A DNA stretch of 64,000 bases, taken from the NCBI RefSeq assembly GCF_002899825.2, contig NZ_PPED02000002.1, forward strand, positions 503,631 through 567,630. The letters run 5' to 3'. Below are positions 46,833-55,600 of this stretch, piece by piece (the stretch's first letter is position 1; each line of letters starts with the position of its first letter). The notes below the pieces were generated by a model, which worked only from the letters and a program-made list of their open reading frames with translations, was not told the DNA's origin and did no database searches. Origin of the DNA: Chryseobacterium phosphatilyticum. GTDB taxonomy: Bacteria > Bacteroidota > Bacteroidia > Flavobacteriales > Weeksellaceae. Made by a program: the position numbers and the translations under genes.

Positions 46833-48249
46833 AGTATTCAGATTGGCGGTTAAACTTTTTCAACGTATTTACAATGAGGGTAATCTTATTATTAACTTCT
46901 TCCAACTCTTTCTGAGGGTCGGAAGAGATGACTACTCCTGCTCCTGCTCGATAAATCATCGTATTATTTTCAAATAAAGCGCTTCGGATCAGGATGCAGG
47001 TGTTGATATCGCTATTAAAACTGATCCATCCTAATAATCCTCCGTAATAGGAGCGGTATGAATTTTCTATTTCATCAATAAGTTCAATGGCTCTGTATTT
47101 GGGGGCACCACATAATGTTCCGGCAGGTAAAAATTCTTTGATGAGACGGATGGCATTATGGCTGGTGTCCATATCACCTTGTACCTGGCTTACAAGATGG
47201 ATGACATTGTTGTAATGTTCAATAATTTTCAACTTACTGATGTGGACATTTTTTGCATATTTGCTGAGGTCATTTCTAGCCAGATCAATAAGCATATTAT
47301 GCTCAGCATTTTCTTTAGGATCTTCTAATAACTTTTTCTCCAGTAGGGTGTCTTCTTCTGCATTCATCGTTTTTTTATAGGTTCCTGCGATAGGTTTTAC
47401 AATACCTACTCCTTTCGAGCTGCTAAAGTGTGTTTCGGGAGAGGCACCTGTGATGATATAAAGATCTTCATCAAGGAAAAAGTAATATTGAGCATTGTTC
47501 TTTTTTAATTCAATAAAAAATGTCCAGGGATCTCCTGAAAATTTTCTGGAAAATTTCCGCGAAACAACGAGTTGAAAAACATCTCCAATCTGGCAGTGAT
47601 GTTGTGCCTGCTTTACTTTTTCCAGAAACTCTTCGTCATTACAATCTTTCTCTTCATGATCAGCTATAGAAAAATCATTGATATTTTGGTTATGCACATC
47701 TTCCAGCCAGCTTTTCATCATATTGATTTCATCCTCCTGTTCAGAAAAATTATTGATCAACGTGACCGTAGAAAGAGCTTCATTGAACACATAGATATAT
47801 CTGTACAGAGAAAATTTAAATAAAGGAACATTGCTGTCTCTTTGTTCTTGATGATATTTTTGTAATCTGATATTTTCCACCAGCTGAATAGAATCATAAC
47901 TGCTGAATCCCAATAATCCATTATAAGGATGGAAATTTTTTACAGGAACAATGGTATTGTACCATTCTTCAACATATTGCCAGACTTGATTGTTGTGTAT
48001 GGTTTTAATTTTTTTTTCCTGTTCTCCTATGAGATAAGATAACTCATTATCATTTTCTACCTTTAGTGAAGCGATAGGATCTACTCCTATGAAAATAAGT
48101 TTTTGATGATCTGTACTCACTGCTTCTGAGACTTCAAACCAGATACTATTTAATTTCTTTTTCCTTAAGAAATCGTAGAAATGTTCAATATGGAAAAAGT
48201 TCTCTAAGGCAATATGAGTATGGGCGGAAGAAATGGTAGCTTCGTTCAT
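46810..48249 (-). CDS. phnA: Anthranilate synthase component I (PhnA/TrpE type)
   Basis: This 479-residue chorismate-utilising enzyme converts chorismate and ammonia to anthranilate. The PIxGT motif reads PIAGT (residues 286-290) with Ala, as in anthranilate synthase. 4-Amino-4-deoxychorismate synthase of the PabB type has Lys there. The segments KENAEHNMLIDLARNDLSKY and FLPAGTLCGAPKYRAIELID are intact. The tryptophan-binding LLES signature near residues 36-40 is not conserved (reads IWFEV), so feedback inhibition by tryptophan may be lost, as reported for PhnAB. It follows the thioesterase by 4 bases in the operon. Confidence 0.9.
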   Translation of the reverse strand: MNEATISSAHTHIALENFFHIEHFYDFLRKKKLNSIWFEVSEAVSTDHQKLIFIGVDPIASLKVENDNELSYLIGEQEKKIKTIHNNQVWQYVEEWYNTIVPVKNFHPYNGLLGFSSYDSIQLVENIRLQKYHQEQRDSNVPLFKFSLYRYIYVFNEALSTVTLINNFSEQEDEINMMKSWLEDVHNQNINDFSIADHEEKDCNDEEFLEKVKQAQHHCQIGDVFQLVVSRKFSRKFSGDPWTFFIELKKNNAQYYFFLDEDLYIITGASPETHFSSSKGVGIVKPIAGTYKKTMNAEEDTLLEKKLLEDPKENAEHNMLIDLARNDLSKYAKNVHISKLKIIEHYNNVIHLVSQVQGDMDTSHNAIRLIKEFLPAGTLCGAPKYRAIELIDEIENSYRSYYGGLLGWISFNSDINTCILIRSALFENNTMIYRAGAGVVISSDPQKELEEVNNKITLIVNTLKKFNRQSEYYEEHSNC

Positions 48250-48253
48250 TTGT

Positions 48254-48991
48254 TTAGTTTAATATGATGTTGGTGATAACCTGTGATAATAATGCTGCAA
48301 CTTCCCCGGGATGTTGCATAACCACGAGATGTCCTCCTGGTATTGAGTAATAATACGTTTTATCAGCAGTATGAAGTTTCCAGTCTTTATAGTATTCTGT
48401 GGTCGGGAATAATTCATCCTGTTCTCCCATGATGACCGTTAAAGGTTTTTCTATAATGATTTCAGTCCAGTTTTTCATATCACTTTTTTCTAAAATTGCG
48501 ATATCTTTTTCCATGATTTCCATTCCTTTTTTATGGGCTCTCCGGAATAAAGGAGATTCTTTATTGCTTTGTTTTTTCATGGGCATCATTTCGGAAAATA
48601 ATGAATCTCTATGCTTTTTTACAGCATTTTTCGAAAAGGGTTCTACGAATGAAGGAGCTTTCATTCCCGAAACAATTAATCCGGCAATATTATATCCGTC
48701 CTGGTGAAACTTGTGTGAAAGCAAGAGTGCTAAAAGAGCTCCAAGGCTATGTCCCCAGAAAATAATAGGTTGATGTGGATTCTGCAATCTGCTTTTCACA
48801 TTTTCATAAAGATCATCCATTGCCTCATCGATGGTAGATACGAGAGGTTCTTTACTTCTCATTCCTCTTCCCGGAAGCTCCAGACATTGAATATCCAAAC
48901 CATCTGTATTGATAAGACGGGTAACATTCGAAATAGACATTGATGAACCTCCGGCATAAGGAATGCAAAATAGGATGGCATTATCACTCAT
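48254..48991 (-). CDS. Type II thioesterase (alpha/beta hydrolase)
   Basis: This 245-residue enzyme of the GrsT/LgrE-like family removes acyl groups from carrier proteins. Visible motifs are IPYAGGSS at the oxyanion loop, the nucleophile Ser82 in IFWGHSLGALLALL, Asp in MGEQDELFP and His in PGGHLVVMQHP. The start at 48991 is used because the family opens at this point and the longer frame (49018) would overlap fabZ by 26 bases. In this operon it could clear stalled chains from the ACP or release the acyl chain used by the PqsBC-like pair. Confidence 0.85.
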   Translation of the reverse strand: MSDNAILFCIPYAGGSSMSISNVTRLINTDGLDIQCLELPGRGMRSKEPLVSTIDEAMDDLYENVKSRLQNPHQPIIFWGHSLGALLALLLSHKFHQDGYNIAGLIVSGMKAPSFVEPFSKNAVKKHRDSLFSEMMPMKKQSNKESPLFRRAHKKGMEIMEKDIAILEKSDMKNWTEIIIEKPLTVIMGEQDELFPTTEYYKDWKLHTADKTYYYSIPGGHLVVMQHPGEVAALLSQVITNIILN

Positions 48992-48992
48992 G

Positions 48993-49475
48993 CTATGAAA
49001 AAAGTTTGTTTTTGTCAATGGTCATAACGGTTACTTTTCCTTTTGCGCAGACTGATCCATCAACAGATGCCTTTACATGAATAGAGCAAGCTGAACCTTT
49101 TCGCCAATCTACTTTTACATCCAGTTCTAATAGATTTCCGGGTAATACTGACTTTATAAAATTGATTTGTGTATTTCCCAAAACCCCAAGGACTGAACTT
49201 TCTATAGTAGGGATTGAAGAACCTACTTCCCAAGCCAGATCATCCAGAGCGAGCATAAGAGAAGCAGCCTGACTCAGTGCTTCTGTAATAAGAACTCCGG
49301 GCATAATGGGAAAATCAGGGAAATGACCTGCAAAATGAGGTTCTCCCATAGAAACGGCCTTTATGGCCTTAAGCTCTGTTCCCGGTATATAATCTGTTAC
49401 TTTATCTATTAACAAAAAAGGATAGCGGTATTTTAATATTTGTATAATCTGATAAGATTCTAAAATTGCTTGCAT
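48993..49475 (-). CDS. fabZ: 3-hydroxyacyl-ACP dehydratase (FabZ-like)
   Basis: This 160-residue hot-dog fold protein dehydrates 3-hydroxyacyl chains on ACP. The catalytic pair is His51 in GHFPDFPIMPGVLI and Glu65 in TEALSQAAS, placed as in Escherichia coli FabZ. The N-terminal YRYPFLLIDKVTDYIPGTEL matches the family. With FabG, FabF and the ACP in the same operon it completes a fatty-acid-type reduction cycle apart from the enoyl reductase, which is missing here. The chain may therefore stay unsaturated or use the housekeeping enzyme. Confidence 0.92.
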   Translation of the reverse strand: MQAILESYQIIQILKYRYPFLLIDKVTDYIPGTELKAIKAVSMGEPHFAGHFPDFPIMPGVLITEALSQAASLMLALDDLAWEVGSSIPTIESSVLGVLGNTQINFIKSVLPGNLLELDVKVDWRKGSACSIHVKASVDGSVCAKGKVTVMTIDKNKLFS

Positions 49476-49485
49476 GAAAAATGGA

Positions 49486-50538
49486 TTATGGATGAGCTCT
49501 TTCTATGACAGCCAAAATAATGGTTCCGGTTTTATCTGTTGAAAGAACTACAATATTTTTTTGATGGGTCTGATGATTATTTTTTCCGTTGAAAATGGAA
49601 ATAGCATAGGCAATTCCGAACATGCCTCCTACGTTATCAAAATCTCCGAACGTATTTTCAGGATAAAGTACTGATATTGTCGGTTCATTTGCGGTTAAGA
49701 TATTTTCAAATACCTCGGCATCAATGGCAGATAGCCCCCCGGAGAAAATCACGGTATCAAAGTCAAAGAATGCTGATAGATTGGAAAGTACCTGAGTTAA
49801 GTGAACTTCTAAGGAAATTGTCTCATCTGTATGGGTTTCGGAATGTATTTTTTTGATGATAGCTAAAGGCTTTCTTCCATCTTTTTCTAAAGAATCTGTA
49901 TGTTCCAGTATCATAGAAATTCCCAGCTCCGAAGAAGGAGTAAGACCATTCCTGTGTCCTTTGCGAATCGATTCCTGATAACCATTGCGTACTTCTGTTG
50001 AAGCGATGACTCCATAATCAATCATTCCTTGTTTCAGGTGTAAACTGGCAATATCTACTGCCTGTAAGCTACCTGCCATCCCTGCACATACACTGAAGTT
50101 AGGCCCCTTAATTCCTGCCTGTATTGCCATCTGGCTTGCTGCTGCATTGGCAATCGTACTTGGTGCCTTCATCGGGCTTACCCGGTCAGGACCCTGATTT
50201 TTAGCGGTAAGGTCAAAAATAAAACAGTCTTCCAGATTTGAAAGTTCTGTACCATCATACAATCCTATCCTTTGTGGAGCTTTGTCGATTTTCTCGGCTA
50301 AATTCCGGTTATGTATTGCATGAAATGCTGTATTACAATAAATAAGAGTTGCTTTGTTAAGAAAACGCTGACCTTTAGGCTTTAAAAACTTTTGAGGATC
50401 ATGGTCTTCAATCATCAAAGAAGAATCATTGTCTACTCCTGCCTGAGAGAAATAGGTATTTATCTCTGTTCCGTAAGGGCTATTAAAACCTATTTCTGAA
50501 ACTGCGATATGGGTATCTGAAAAATTATTTTGTATCAT
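49486..50538 (-). CDS. Degenerate ketosynthase (chain-length-factor-like)
   Basis: This 350-residue protein is a divergent relative of beta-ketoacyl-ACP synthases. It keeps a Cys at the nucleophile position (C151 in NFSVCAGMAGSLQAVD). Both histidine motifs are absent: where HGTGT is expected it reads FSGGLSAIDAE, and where GHxxGA is expected it reads NTFGDFDNVGG. It is therefore probably not a condensing enzyme by itself. It overlaps the active FabF gene by 14 bases, as a chain-length-factor partner would. It may form a heterodimer with it that controls chain length. Confidence 0.8.
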   Translation of the reverse strand: MIQNNFSDTHIAVSEIGFNSPYGTEINTYFSQAGVDNDSSLMIEDHDPQKFLKPKGQRFLNKATLIYCNTAFHAIHNRNLAEKIDKAPQRIGLYDGTELSNLEDCFIFDLTAKNQGPDRVSPMKAPSTIANAAASQMAIQAGIKGPNFSVCAGMAGSLQAVDIASLHLKQGMIDYGVIASTEVRNGYQESIRKGHRNGLTPSSELGISMILEHTDSLEKDGRKPLAIIKKIHSETHTDETISLEVHLTQVLSNLSAFFDFDTVIFSGGLSAIDAEVFENILTANEPTISVLYPENTFGDFDNVGGMFGIAYAISIFNGKNNHQTHQKNIVVLSTDKTGTIILAVIERAHP

Positions 50539-51769
50539 ATTTACTAAATATTACGCTGCAAATATTACCACCAAATGCAAATGAATTACTGAGTACGTTG
50601 TCTACTTTGTTTTCTATTTCCGGATAAGGTTGTATCCTGAATGTTTTATTAAAAGCTTCGTCGATCTTTTCTGTATTATAATTTCTGGGAATTTTTTGAT
50701 TGTAAAGAGATAATAAGGCAGAAACAGCTTCAATAGCACTTGCTGCCCCCATACAATGCCCCAGCATAGATTTTATTCCGTTGACATATAGCGTATCGAT
50801 TTTTTCTCCAAACACATTGCTCATTGCTTTTACTTCGTGTGCATCATTAGCTTTGGTTCCGGTTCCGTGTGCGCTTACATAGGTGATACTGTGAATATCC
50901 ATATTGCTGGCATGTAAGGCATTATTCATGGATAAAGTAGCTCCTGAGCCTTCAGGGTCCGGAGCGGTAGGGTCGTAGGCATCACATGCTAAACCATATC
51001 CTTTTATTTCTCCGTAAATTTTTGCTCCTCTGGCTAATGCATGTTCCAGCTCTTCCAATATAAGAACAGCAGCACCTTCTCCAACCACCATTCCTGTTCT
51101 GTTTTGATCGAAGGGGCGGCAATCATTCTTTGCCATGGCTCCCAAACGATAGAAGACGGTATAACAAGAACGGGTAAAAGGATCTGCTCCTCCGGCAATA
51201 ATAACCGGTGAACGTCCTTCTCTGATCATGGAACAGGCTGTTCCTATTGCATAGTTTCCTGCTGCACAGGCAGTAGGGATTACCATATTGGTTCCGCCAA
51301 GATTATAAAACTTAGCAATACTTGCACTCAGTTCAATAGGTCTGAAGTAGGCAAGGTTTTCTGAGGCAGCCTCATTCAGACTTTCATGTTCCATTTCAAG
51401 ATTCCACTCATCAACGATTCGTTCAACGATATCCTGGTTTCCATTGGTAGTCCCCAGAATAATGCCGTAATTATTTTTCTGAGGTATTTTATCTTCCAGA
51501 CCTGCATCTTTCAGTCCTCTGTCTACGGCAGCAGCGGCATAAGAAACGGCCTTACCGTAAGGTTTGAAATGCTGTAAAACTTCAGCATTGTTATATTCGT
51601 CTTCCAGATGTACTTCTGCCGATCTGGTAATCCCTTTGTAATAGGAAGAATCAAGTTTGGTGAGGTCGCTGATTCCCGTTTCACCGTTCAGTATTTTCTC
51701 CCAAAAAGTCTCTTTATCACAGGACAAGGGGCTTATGACTCCCATTCCTGTTACCACAACTCTTTTCAT
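50525..51769 (-). CDS. fabF: Beta-ketoacyl-ACP synthase II (FabF-like)
   Basis: This 414-residue condensing enzyme elongates acyl-ACP with malonyl-ACP. The full catalytic triad is present: Cys168 in IPTACAAGNYAIG, His301 in SAHGTGTKANDAHE and His338 in SMLGHCMGAASAIEA. The start MKRVVVTGMGVISPL is the canonical KAS II opening. It differs from housekeeping FabF in its context, paired with a degenerate ketosynthase and next to FabG and FabZ inside the operon. It likely builds the acyl chain supplied to the PqsBC-like synthase. Confidence 0.92.
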   Translation of the reverse strand: MKRVVVTGMGVISPLSCDKETFWEKILNGETGISDLTKLDSSYYKGITRSAEVHLEDEYNNAEVLQHFKPYGKAVSYAAAAVDRGLKDAGLEDKIPQKNNYGIILGTTNGNQDIVERIVDEWNLEMEHESLNEAASENLAYFRPIELSASIAKFYNLGGTNMVIPTACAAGNYAIGTACSMIREGRSPVIIAGGADPFTRSCYTVFYRLGAMAKNDCRPFDQNRTGMVVGEGAAVLILEELEHALARGAKIYGEIKGYGLACDAYDPTAPDPEGSGATLSMNNALHASNMDIHSITYVSAHGTGTKANDAHEVKAMSNVFGEKIDTLYVNGIKSMLGHCMGAASAIEAVSALLSLYNQKIPRNYNTEKIDEAFNKTFRIQPYPEIENKVDNVLSNSFAFGGNICSVIFSKYDTK

Positions 51770-51785
51770 ATCTTTATTTTTGTTT

Positions 51786-52541
51786 TTATAATGTTAATCC
51801 TCCGTCAATGATGAAGGTTTGGCCGGTCATGTAATTCGTATTTTCAGAACATAGGAACACTACCAGATCTGCCACTTCACCAGGTGTTCCCATTCTTTTC
51901 ATAGGAATCATCTGATGAATTTTCTTTTTATCCTGTTCGTTCATATTGGCTACCATTTCGGTATCGATGAATCCAGGAGCAATAGCATTTACCTGTAAGT
52001 TAAATTTTGCAAATTCCAGAGCTAAGGTTTTGGTCAAAGAGATAATGGCGGCTTTAGTGGCTCCATAATTTGCCTGTCCTACAGCTCCTCTTACTCCTGA
52101 GACGGACGAAATATTAATGATCTTCGAATTTTTCTTTCTGATGAATGATTTTATCACTGCTTTGGAAAGAAAATAAGTCCCGTTGAGATTGGTATTCATA
52201 ACGTCTTTCCACATATCGGTTGTCATGCTAAAGAAGGGTGCATCAGCGGTAATTCCGGCATTGTTAATGAGACCGTATAATGGGCCTAAAGAAGATTTTT
52301 CTATCTGATCAACTAAAGCTTTAGACTGGTCTTCATCTTTGATATCTGCCTGGTATAAGGCTGCTTTTTCCGGAAATTGTTCTAGCAGATTTTTCAAAAA
52401 TAGTTCTGCAGTTTCTTTTCCGTGATTGTATGTGAATGAAACGGAAGCTCCTGAAGAAAGTAATTGATAAACAATAGCTTTACCTATTCCTCTTCCTCCT
52501 CCGGTTACTAAAAAATGTTTGTCTGTTAAATCAATACGCAT
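51786..52541 (-). CDS. fabG: 3-oxoacyl-ACP reductase (FabG)
   Basis: This 251-residue short-chain dehydrogenase reduces 3-oxoacyl-ACP with NADPH. It contains the cofactor motif TGGGRGIGKAIV, the NAG motif LINNAGITADAP, and the catalytic Ser-Tyr-Lys in ISSVSGVRGAVGQANYGATKAA. The start is 52541 (MRIDLTDKHFLVTGGG), 10 bases after pqsL. The longer open frame to 52784 lies over pqsL and adds 81 unrelated residues. It is part of the fatty-acid-type set in the operon. Confidence 0.93.
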   Translation of the reverse strand: MRIDLTDKHFLVTGGGRGIGKAIVYQLLSSGASVSFTYNHGKETAELFLKNLLEQFPEKAALYQADIKDEDQSKALVDQIEKSSLGPLYGLINNAGITADAPFFSMTTDMWKDVMNTNLNGTYFLSKAVIKSFIRKKNSKIINISSVSGVRGAVGQANYGATKAAIISLTKTLALEFAKFNLQVNAIAPGFIDTEMVANMNEQDKKKIHQMIPMKRMGTPGEVADLVVFLCSENTNYMTGQTFIIDGGLTL

Positions 52542-52551
52542 AGTAAAAAAA

Positions 52552-53706
52552 TTAAATATTATTAAGAACAGACAGTTTGCGGCTACTGGTCTGAACTTTC
52601 GGATTGAGACTGTTGATGAACAGATCTGATGTTTCAAAGCTGTTTGCCAGTTGGTGGCCGTACTCGATAACTTTATGATTGATATCAAACCGTTTTTCCT
52701 GATATCCCGAAAAGGCTTCGTCAAGGGTAAGTGTTCTGTCAAAATATGCAGATAACCATATAAAAAGTTCTCCGGTATCTTCAATGGCCAGGTTCATCCC
52801 TTGCCCTGTAATAGGGTGTATGGAATGAGCTGCATTTCCTAAAAGAAGAATTCTCCCTTTGTAATATTGTTCTGTATGCATTCTGCATAAAGGAAAAGTG
52901 CAGAAATCTTCCAGATTTTTTATTTGGCCGAGTATATCGTCACTCTCTGTTATAAATTGCTTTAAACGGGGTATTACGATTTTTAAATCCCCCCCTTCCA
53001 TTAGTTTTTGTCCTTCGTCTTTCTTAAAACCCAGTATACAACGGGCTTCAGTTTTGTTAATAGGATAGAAGTAAGCAAGTCCTCCCTTTTCATCAACATA
53101 GAGTCTGTTTATTTCTTCTATACTTGATGTTATGGGATATTTCTTGAAATACATTACCTGATCATAATAGGTGAAATGAGCTTTTATATCTGTATGATTT
53201 CTAACTATAGAATGGATGCCATCAGCACCGATTAATACTTCACAAAAGATGTCCTCACCTGAATTAAGGGTAACGTCAACTCCTTTGTCTGTTTCATTAA
53301 TTTTTGAGACAGTTTGGCTGACCCGCAATTCTATAGTGCTGATTTTTTGAATTTTGTCGTAAATAGTTTCCAACAAGATATGATAAGGGCATACCATAAA
53401 ATAGCCTCTTTCATTTTCCAATGCATAATCAATCTGATGAACGTGATTCCCATTATGAAATACTTTAAGCTTGTCCCTTACTCTGCAATCTTTTTTTAAC
53501 AGTTCCTGAAATAATCCATATTTCTCTAAAACATCAATTCCTGAAGGTTTTAGAATGTCTGCTCCATTCATATTGATTTCAGCATTTTTTTCTAAAATCA
53601 GTACCTTTTTATTTTGTGAACCCAGTAACCAGGCTAATAGAATTCCCGCAATTCCGGCACCAACTATGCAAACGTCATATTCTTTAGATTTTGTCGTCTG
53701 GCTCAT
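52552..53706 (-). CDS. pqsL: PqsL-like FAD-dependent monooxygenase
   Basis: PqsL hydroxylates 2-aminobenzoylacetate on nitrogen, which leads to alkyl-quinoline N-oxides (HQNO). This 384-residue enzyme has the FAD motif VGAGIAGILLAWLLG, the DG segment VLIGADGIHSIVRN and HPITGQGMNLAIED. Its closest resemblance, from memory, is to Pseudomonas PqsL: NGADILKPSGIDVLEKYGL and NRLYVDEKGGLAYFYPI nearly match that protein. It starts within the stop codon of the PqsE-like gene (ATGA overlap), implying translational coupling. A quinoline N-oxide product is predicted from homology only. Confidence 0.87.
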   Translation of the reverse strand: MSQTTKSKEYDVCIVGAGIAGILLAWLLGSQNKKVLILEKNAEINMNGADILKPSGIDVLEKYGLFQELLKKDCRVRDKLKVFHNGNHVHQIDYALENERGYFMVCPYHILLETIYDKIQKISTIELRVSQTVSKINETDKGVDVTLNSGEDIFCEVLIGADGIHSIVRNHTDIKAHFTYYDQVMYFKKYPITSSIEEINRLYVDEKGGLAYFYPINKTEARCILGFKKDEGQKLMEGGDLKIVIPRLKQFITESDDILGQIKNLEDFCTFPLCRMHTEQYYKGRILLLGNAAHSIHPITGQGMNLAIEDTGELFIWLSAYFDRTLTLDEAFSGYQEKRFDINHKVIEYGHQLANSFETSDLFINSLNPKVQTSSRKLSVLNNI

Positions 53707-54581
53707 AGTATGGATTCTGTTTTTAAATTAAATAATAACATTTCTATACTTTTTCGATATACTTTATCGGAAATAAAAGAGTGATCCATCACTTTAAATT
53801 TTTTACAGATCTCATCAATCAATTGTTCATGAGATAAGGTATGTTGCAGTTCTGAAATGAATTGCAGGGTTTCATGATATCCCCGCAGGCTGTGCTCAGG
53901 GGCGAGCCGGGCATCTGATCCGGTAAGTATTCCGTTGTGTCCGAGTGCTATGGTTTGAGGGTGTAAGGTATTCAACCTATTGATGCTTTCCACAAACTTT
54001 TCAACATGATCGAAAGCCAGGGGAAACCATTTTTCATGGCCGATAATCTCTCCCAAGGCATCTGAAACGAAAAGAGTATCACTTTCTTTATGGTACAAAC
54101 TTACAGAACATTGGCTATGTCCCGGAGTGTACAATATCTGCCATATTCCTGAATCTGTTTCTATGATGTCATTATCTTTTACAGTTATAAAAGGAATTTG
54201 CTGAAGATCTGCCGGGAATCCTGTGATCTCTTGATCAGATATCAATGCATTCAATTGCCGTATTTTTTTTACATATTTTTCATTTCTGAAATTAGATACA
54301 GCATATTCAGAGGCGTACAATTGTACATTCCTGAAATAAGGGTAAAGAGATTCTATCGTTCCGCAATGATCATAATGGGAATGGGTAATGAACCAGTGTT
54401 TTATCAGGGACAGGTCGGATACATGTTCTTTTAATTGGGACAATATTGTTGGAGCATCGCGGGTTACTCCACTTTCTACCAGAATATATTCGTCCTTTCC
54501 TTTGATGAGGTATACGGGATTTGTAAGTGTTCCCAAAATAATAAGATGATCCTGTACGATACCTGTTGTATTTATCCACAT
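53703..54581 (-). CDS. pqsE: PqsE-like MBL thioesterase
   Basis: PqsE hydrolyses 2-aminobenzoylacetyl-CoA to 2-aminobenzoylacetate, the branch to alkylquinolones. The start at 54581 (MWINTTGIVQ) is used because the longer frame to 54644 overlaps the pqsD-like gene. The 292 residues keep all metal ligands of Pseudomonas PqsE: H67, H69, D71 and H72 in THSHYDHCG, then H155 (TPGHSQCS), D174 (VSDALGE) and H215 (LGHNGIL). Length and ligand spacing agree with PqsE. It lies directly after the pqsD-like gene, as in Pseudomonas. Any regulatory role like that of PqsE is untested. Confidence 0.87.
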   Translation of the reverse strand: MWINTTGIVQDHLIILGTLTNPVYLIKGKDEYILVESGVTRDAPTILSQLKEHVSDLSLIKHWFITHSHYDHCGTIESLYPYFRNVQLYASEYAVSNFRNEKYVKKIRQLNALISDQEITGFPADLQQIPFITVKDNDIIETDSGIWQILYTPGHSQCSVSLYHKESDTLFVSDALGEIIGHEKWFPLAFDHVEKFVESINRLNTLHPQTIALGHNGILTGSDARLAPEHSLRGYHETLQFISELQHTLSHEQLIDEICKKFKVMDHSFISDKVYRKSIEMLLFNLKTESIL

Positions 54582-54594
54582 AATCAATCTTCTG

Positions 54595-55587
54595 TTAAAA
54601 TTTATATAGAATACTTCCCCAGGTTGCACCGGACCCATACCCAACGATCAGAGCCAGTTTACCTTCTCTTTGTTCCAGCGGAATCTCTGTCATGTATTCA
54701 CTCAATGTAATGGGTAGAGAAGCTGAAGCTATATTTCCATATTGGTCTACATTTATTCTGACTTTATTTTTAGGGAGTTTCAGGTTTTCCATCACGGCAT
54801 CCAGTATCCTCATATTAGGTTGATGTGGGATTATGACATCAATATCCTCAATGGTAAGATTATTCTTTTCTAAGGTCTGAAGGGTTATTTCGGTAAATTT
54901 TTCCACAGCGTGACGAAACATCTGTTTTCCGTTCATTCTAAAATGAGGGCATGTTGTTTCATCTCCATTAAATACTCTTCCGGAGGTTCCGGGACTTTCT
55001 GTCCACAGCAGCTGAAAATAGGTTCCATCTGCATGAATATTGGAATCAATTATCCCTTTATTACTGATGTCAGATGCACTTAATACAACTGCTCCGGCGC
55101 CATCTCCTAATAGAATAGACAGGTTTCTGCCATCGTCGGAATCATCCATCCTTTTAGATAAAACTTCTCCACAGCACACCAGAATGTTTTTGTATTTTCC
55201 GGTAGAAATAAACTGTTCGGCAATGGTCATCCCGTAAATAAGCCCGCTGCATTGTGCTCTTATATCAAATACAGGAATATGATCTCTTAAAAAGACTAAA
55301 GGTTGTAATAAACAGGCTTGGGATGGGTCGTGATAATCGGGGCTTAGCGTATTTACGATCAACATATCGATGTCCTCAGGAGAAAGTCCTGCTTTTAGAA
55401 TGGCATCATAACAGGCATTAGCCATCAGCATGCTGGTGGTTTCTGTTTCAGAAATATGACGTCTTGTAAGAACGCCGGTTCTCTTTTCGATAAATTCTTC
55501 CGTGGTATTGATCCAGTTGACAATTGTTTGATTATCTATAATTCTAGCAGGTAAAGCATGTCCGAATCCGGAAATTATGGTATTCAT
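54595..55587 (-). CDS. pqsD: PqsD-like anthraniloyl-CoA:malonyl condensing enzyme (KAS III family)
   Basis: PqsD condenses anthraniloyl-CoA with malonyl-CoA or malonyl-ACP to give 2-aminobenzoylacetyl-CoA. The 330 residues have the KAS III triad C113 (RAQCSGLIYG), H255 (IIPHQPNMR) and N285 (DQYGNIASAS). From memory of the Pseudomonas protein, the stretches VNTLSPDYHDPSQACL and GEVLSKRMDDSDDGRNLSIL are almost the same, far closer than to FabH. It is the clearest single match to the pqs system. It lies between the AurF-like and PqsE-like genes. Confidence 0.92.
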   Translation of the reverse strand: MNTIISGFGHALPARIIDNQTIVNWINTTEEFIEKRTGVLTRRHISETETTSMLMANACYDAILKAGLSPEDIDMLIVNTLSPDYHDPSQACLLQPLVFLRDHIPVFDIRAQCSGLIYGMTIAEQFISTGKYKNILVCCGEVLSKRMDDSDDGRNLSILLGDGAGAVVLSASDISNKGIIDSNIHADGTYFQLLWTESPGTSGRVFNGDETTCPHFRMNGKQMFRHAVEKFTEITLQTLEKNNLTIEDIDVIIPHQPNMRILDAVMENLKLPKNKVRINVDQYGNIASASLPITLSEYMTEIPLEQREGKLALIVGYGSGATWGSILYKF

Positions 55588-55600
55588 CAGGTGATTATGA

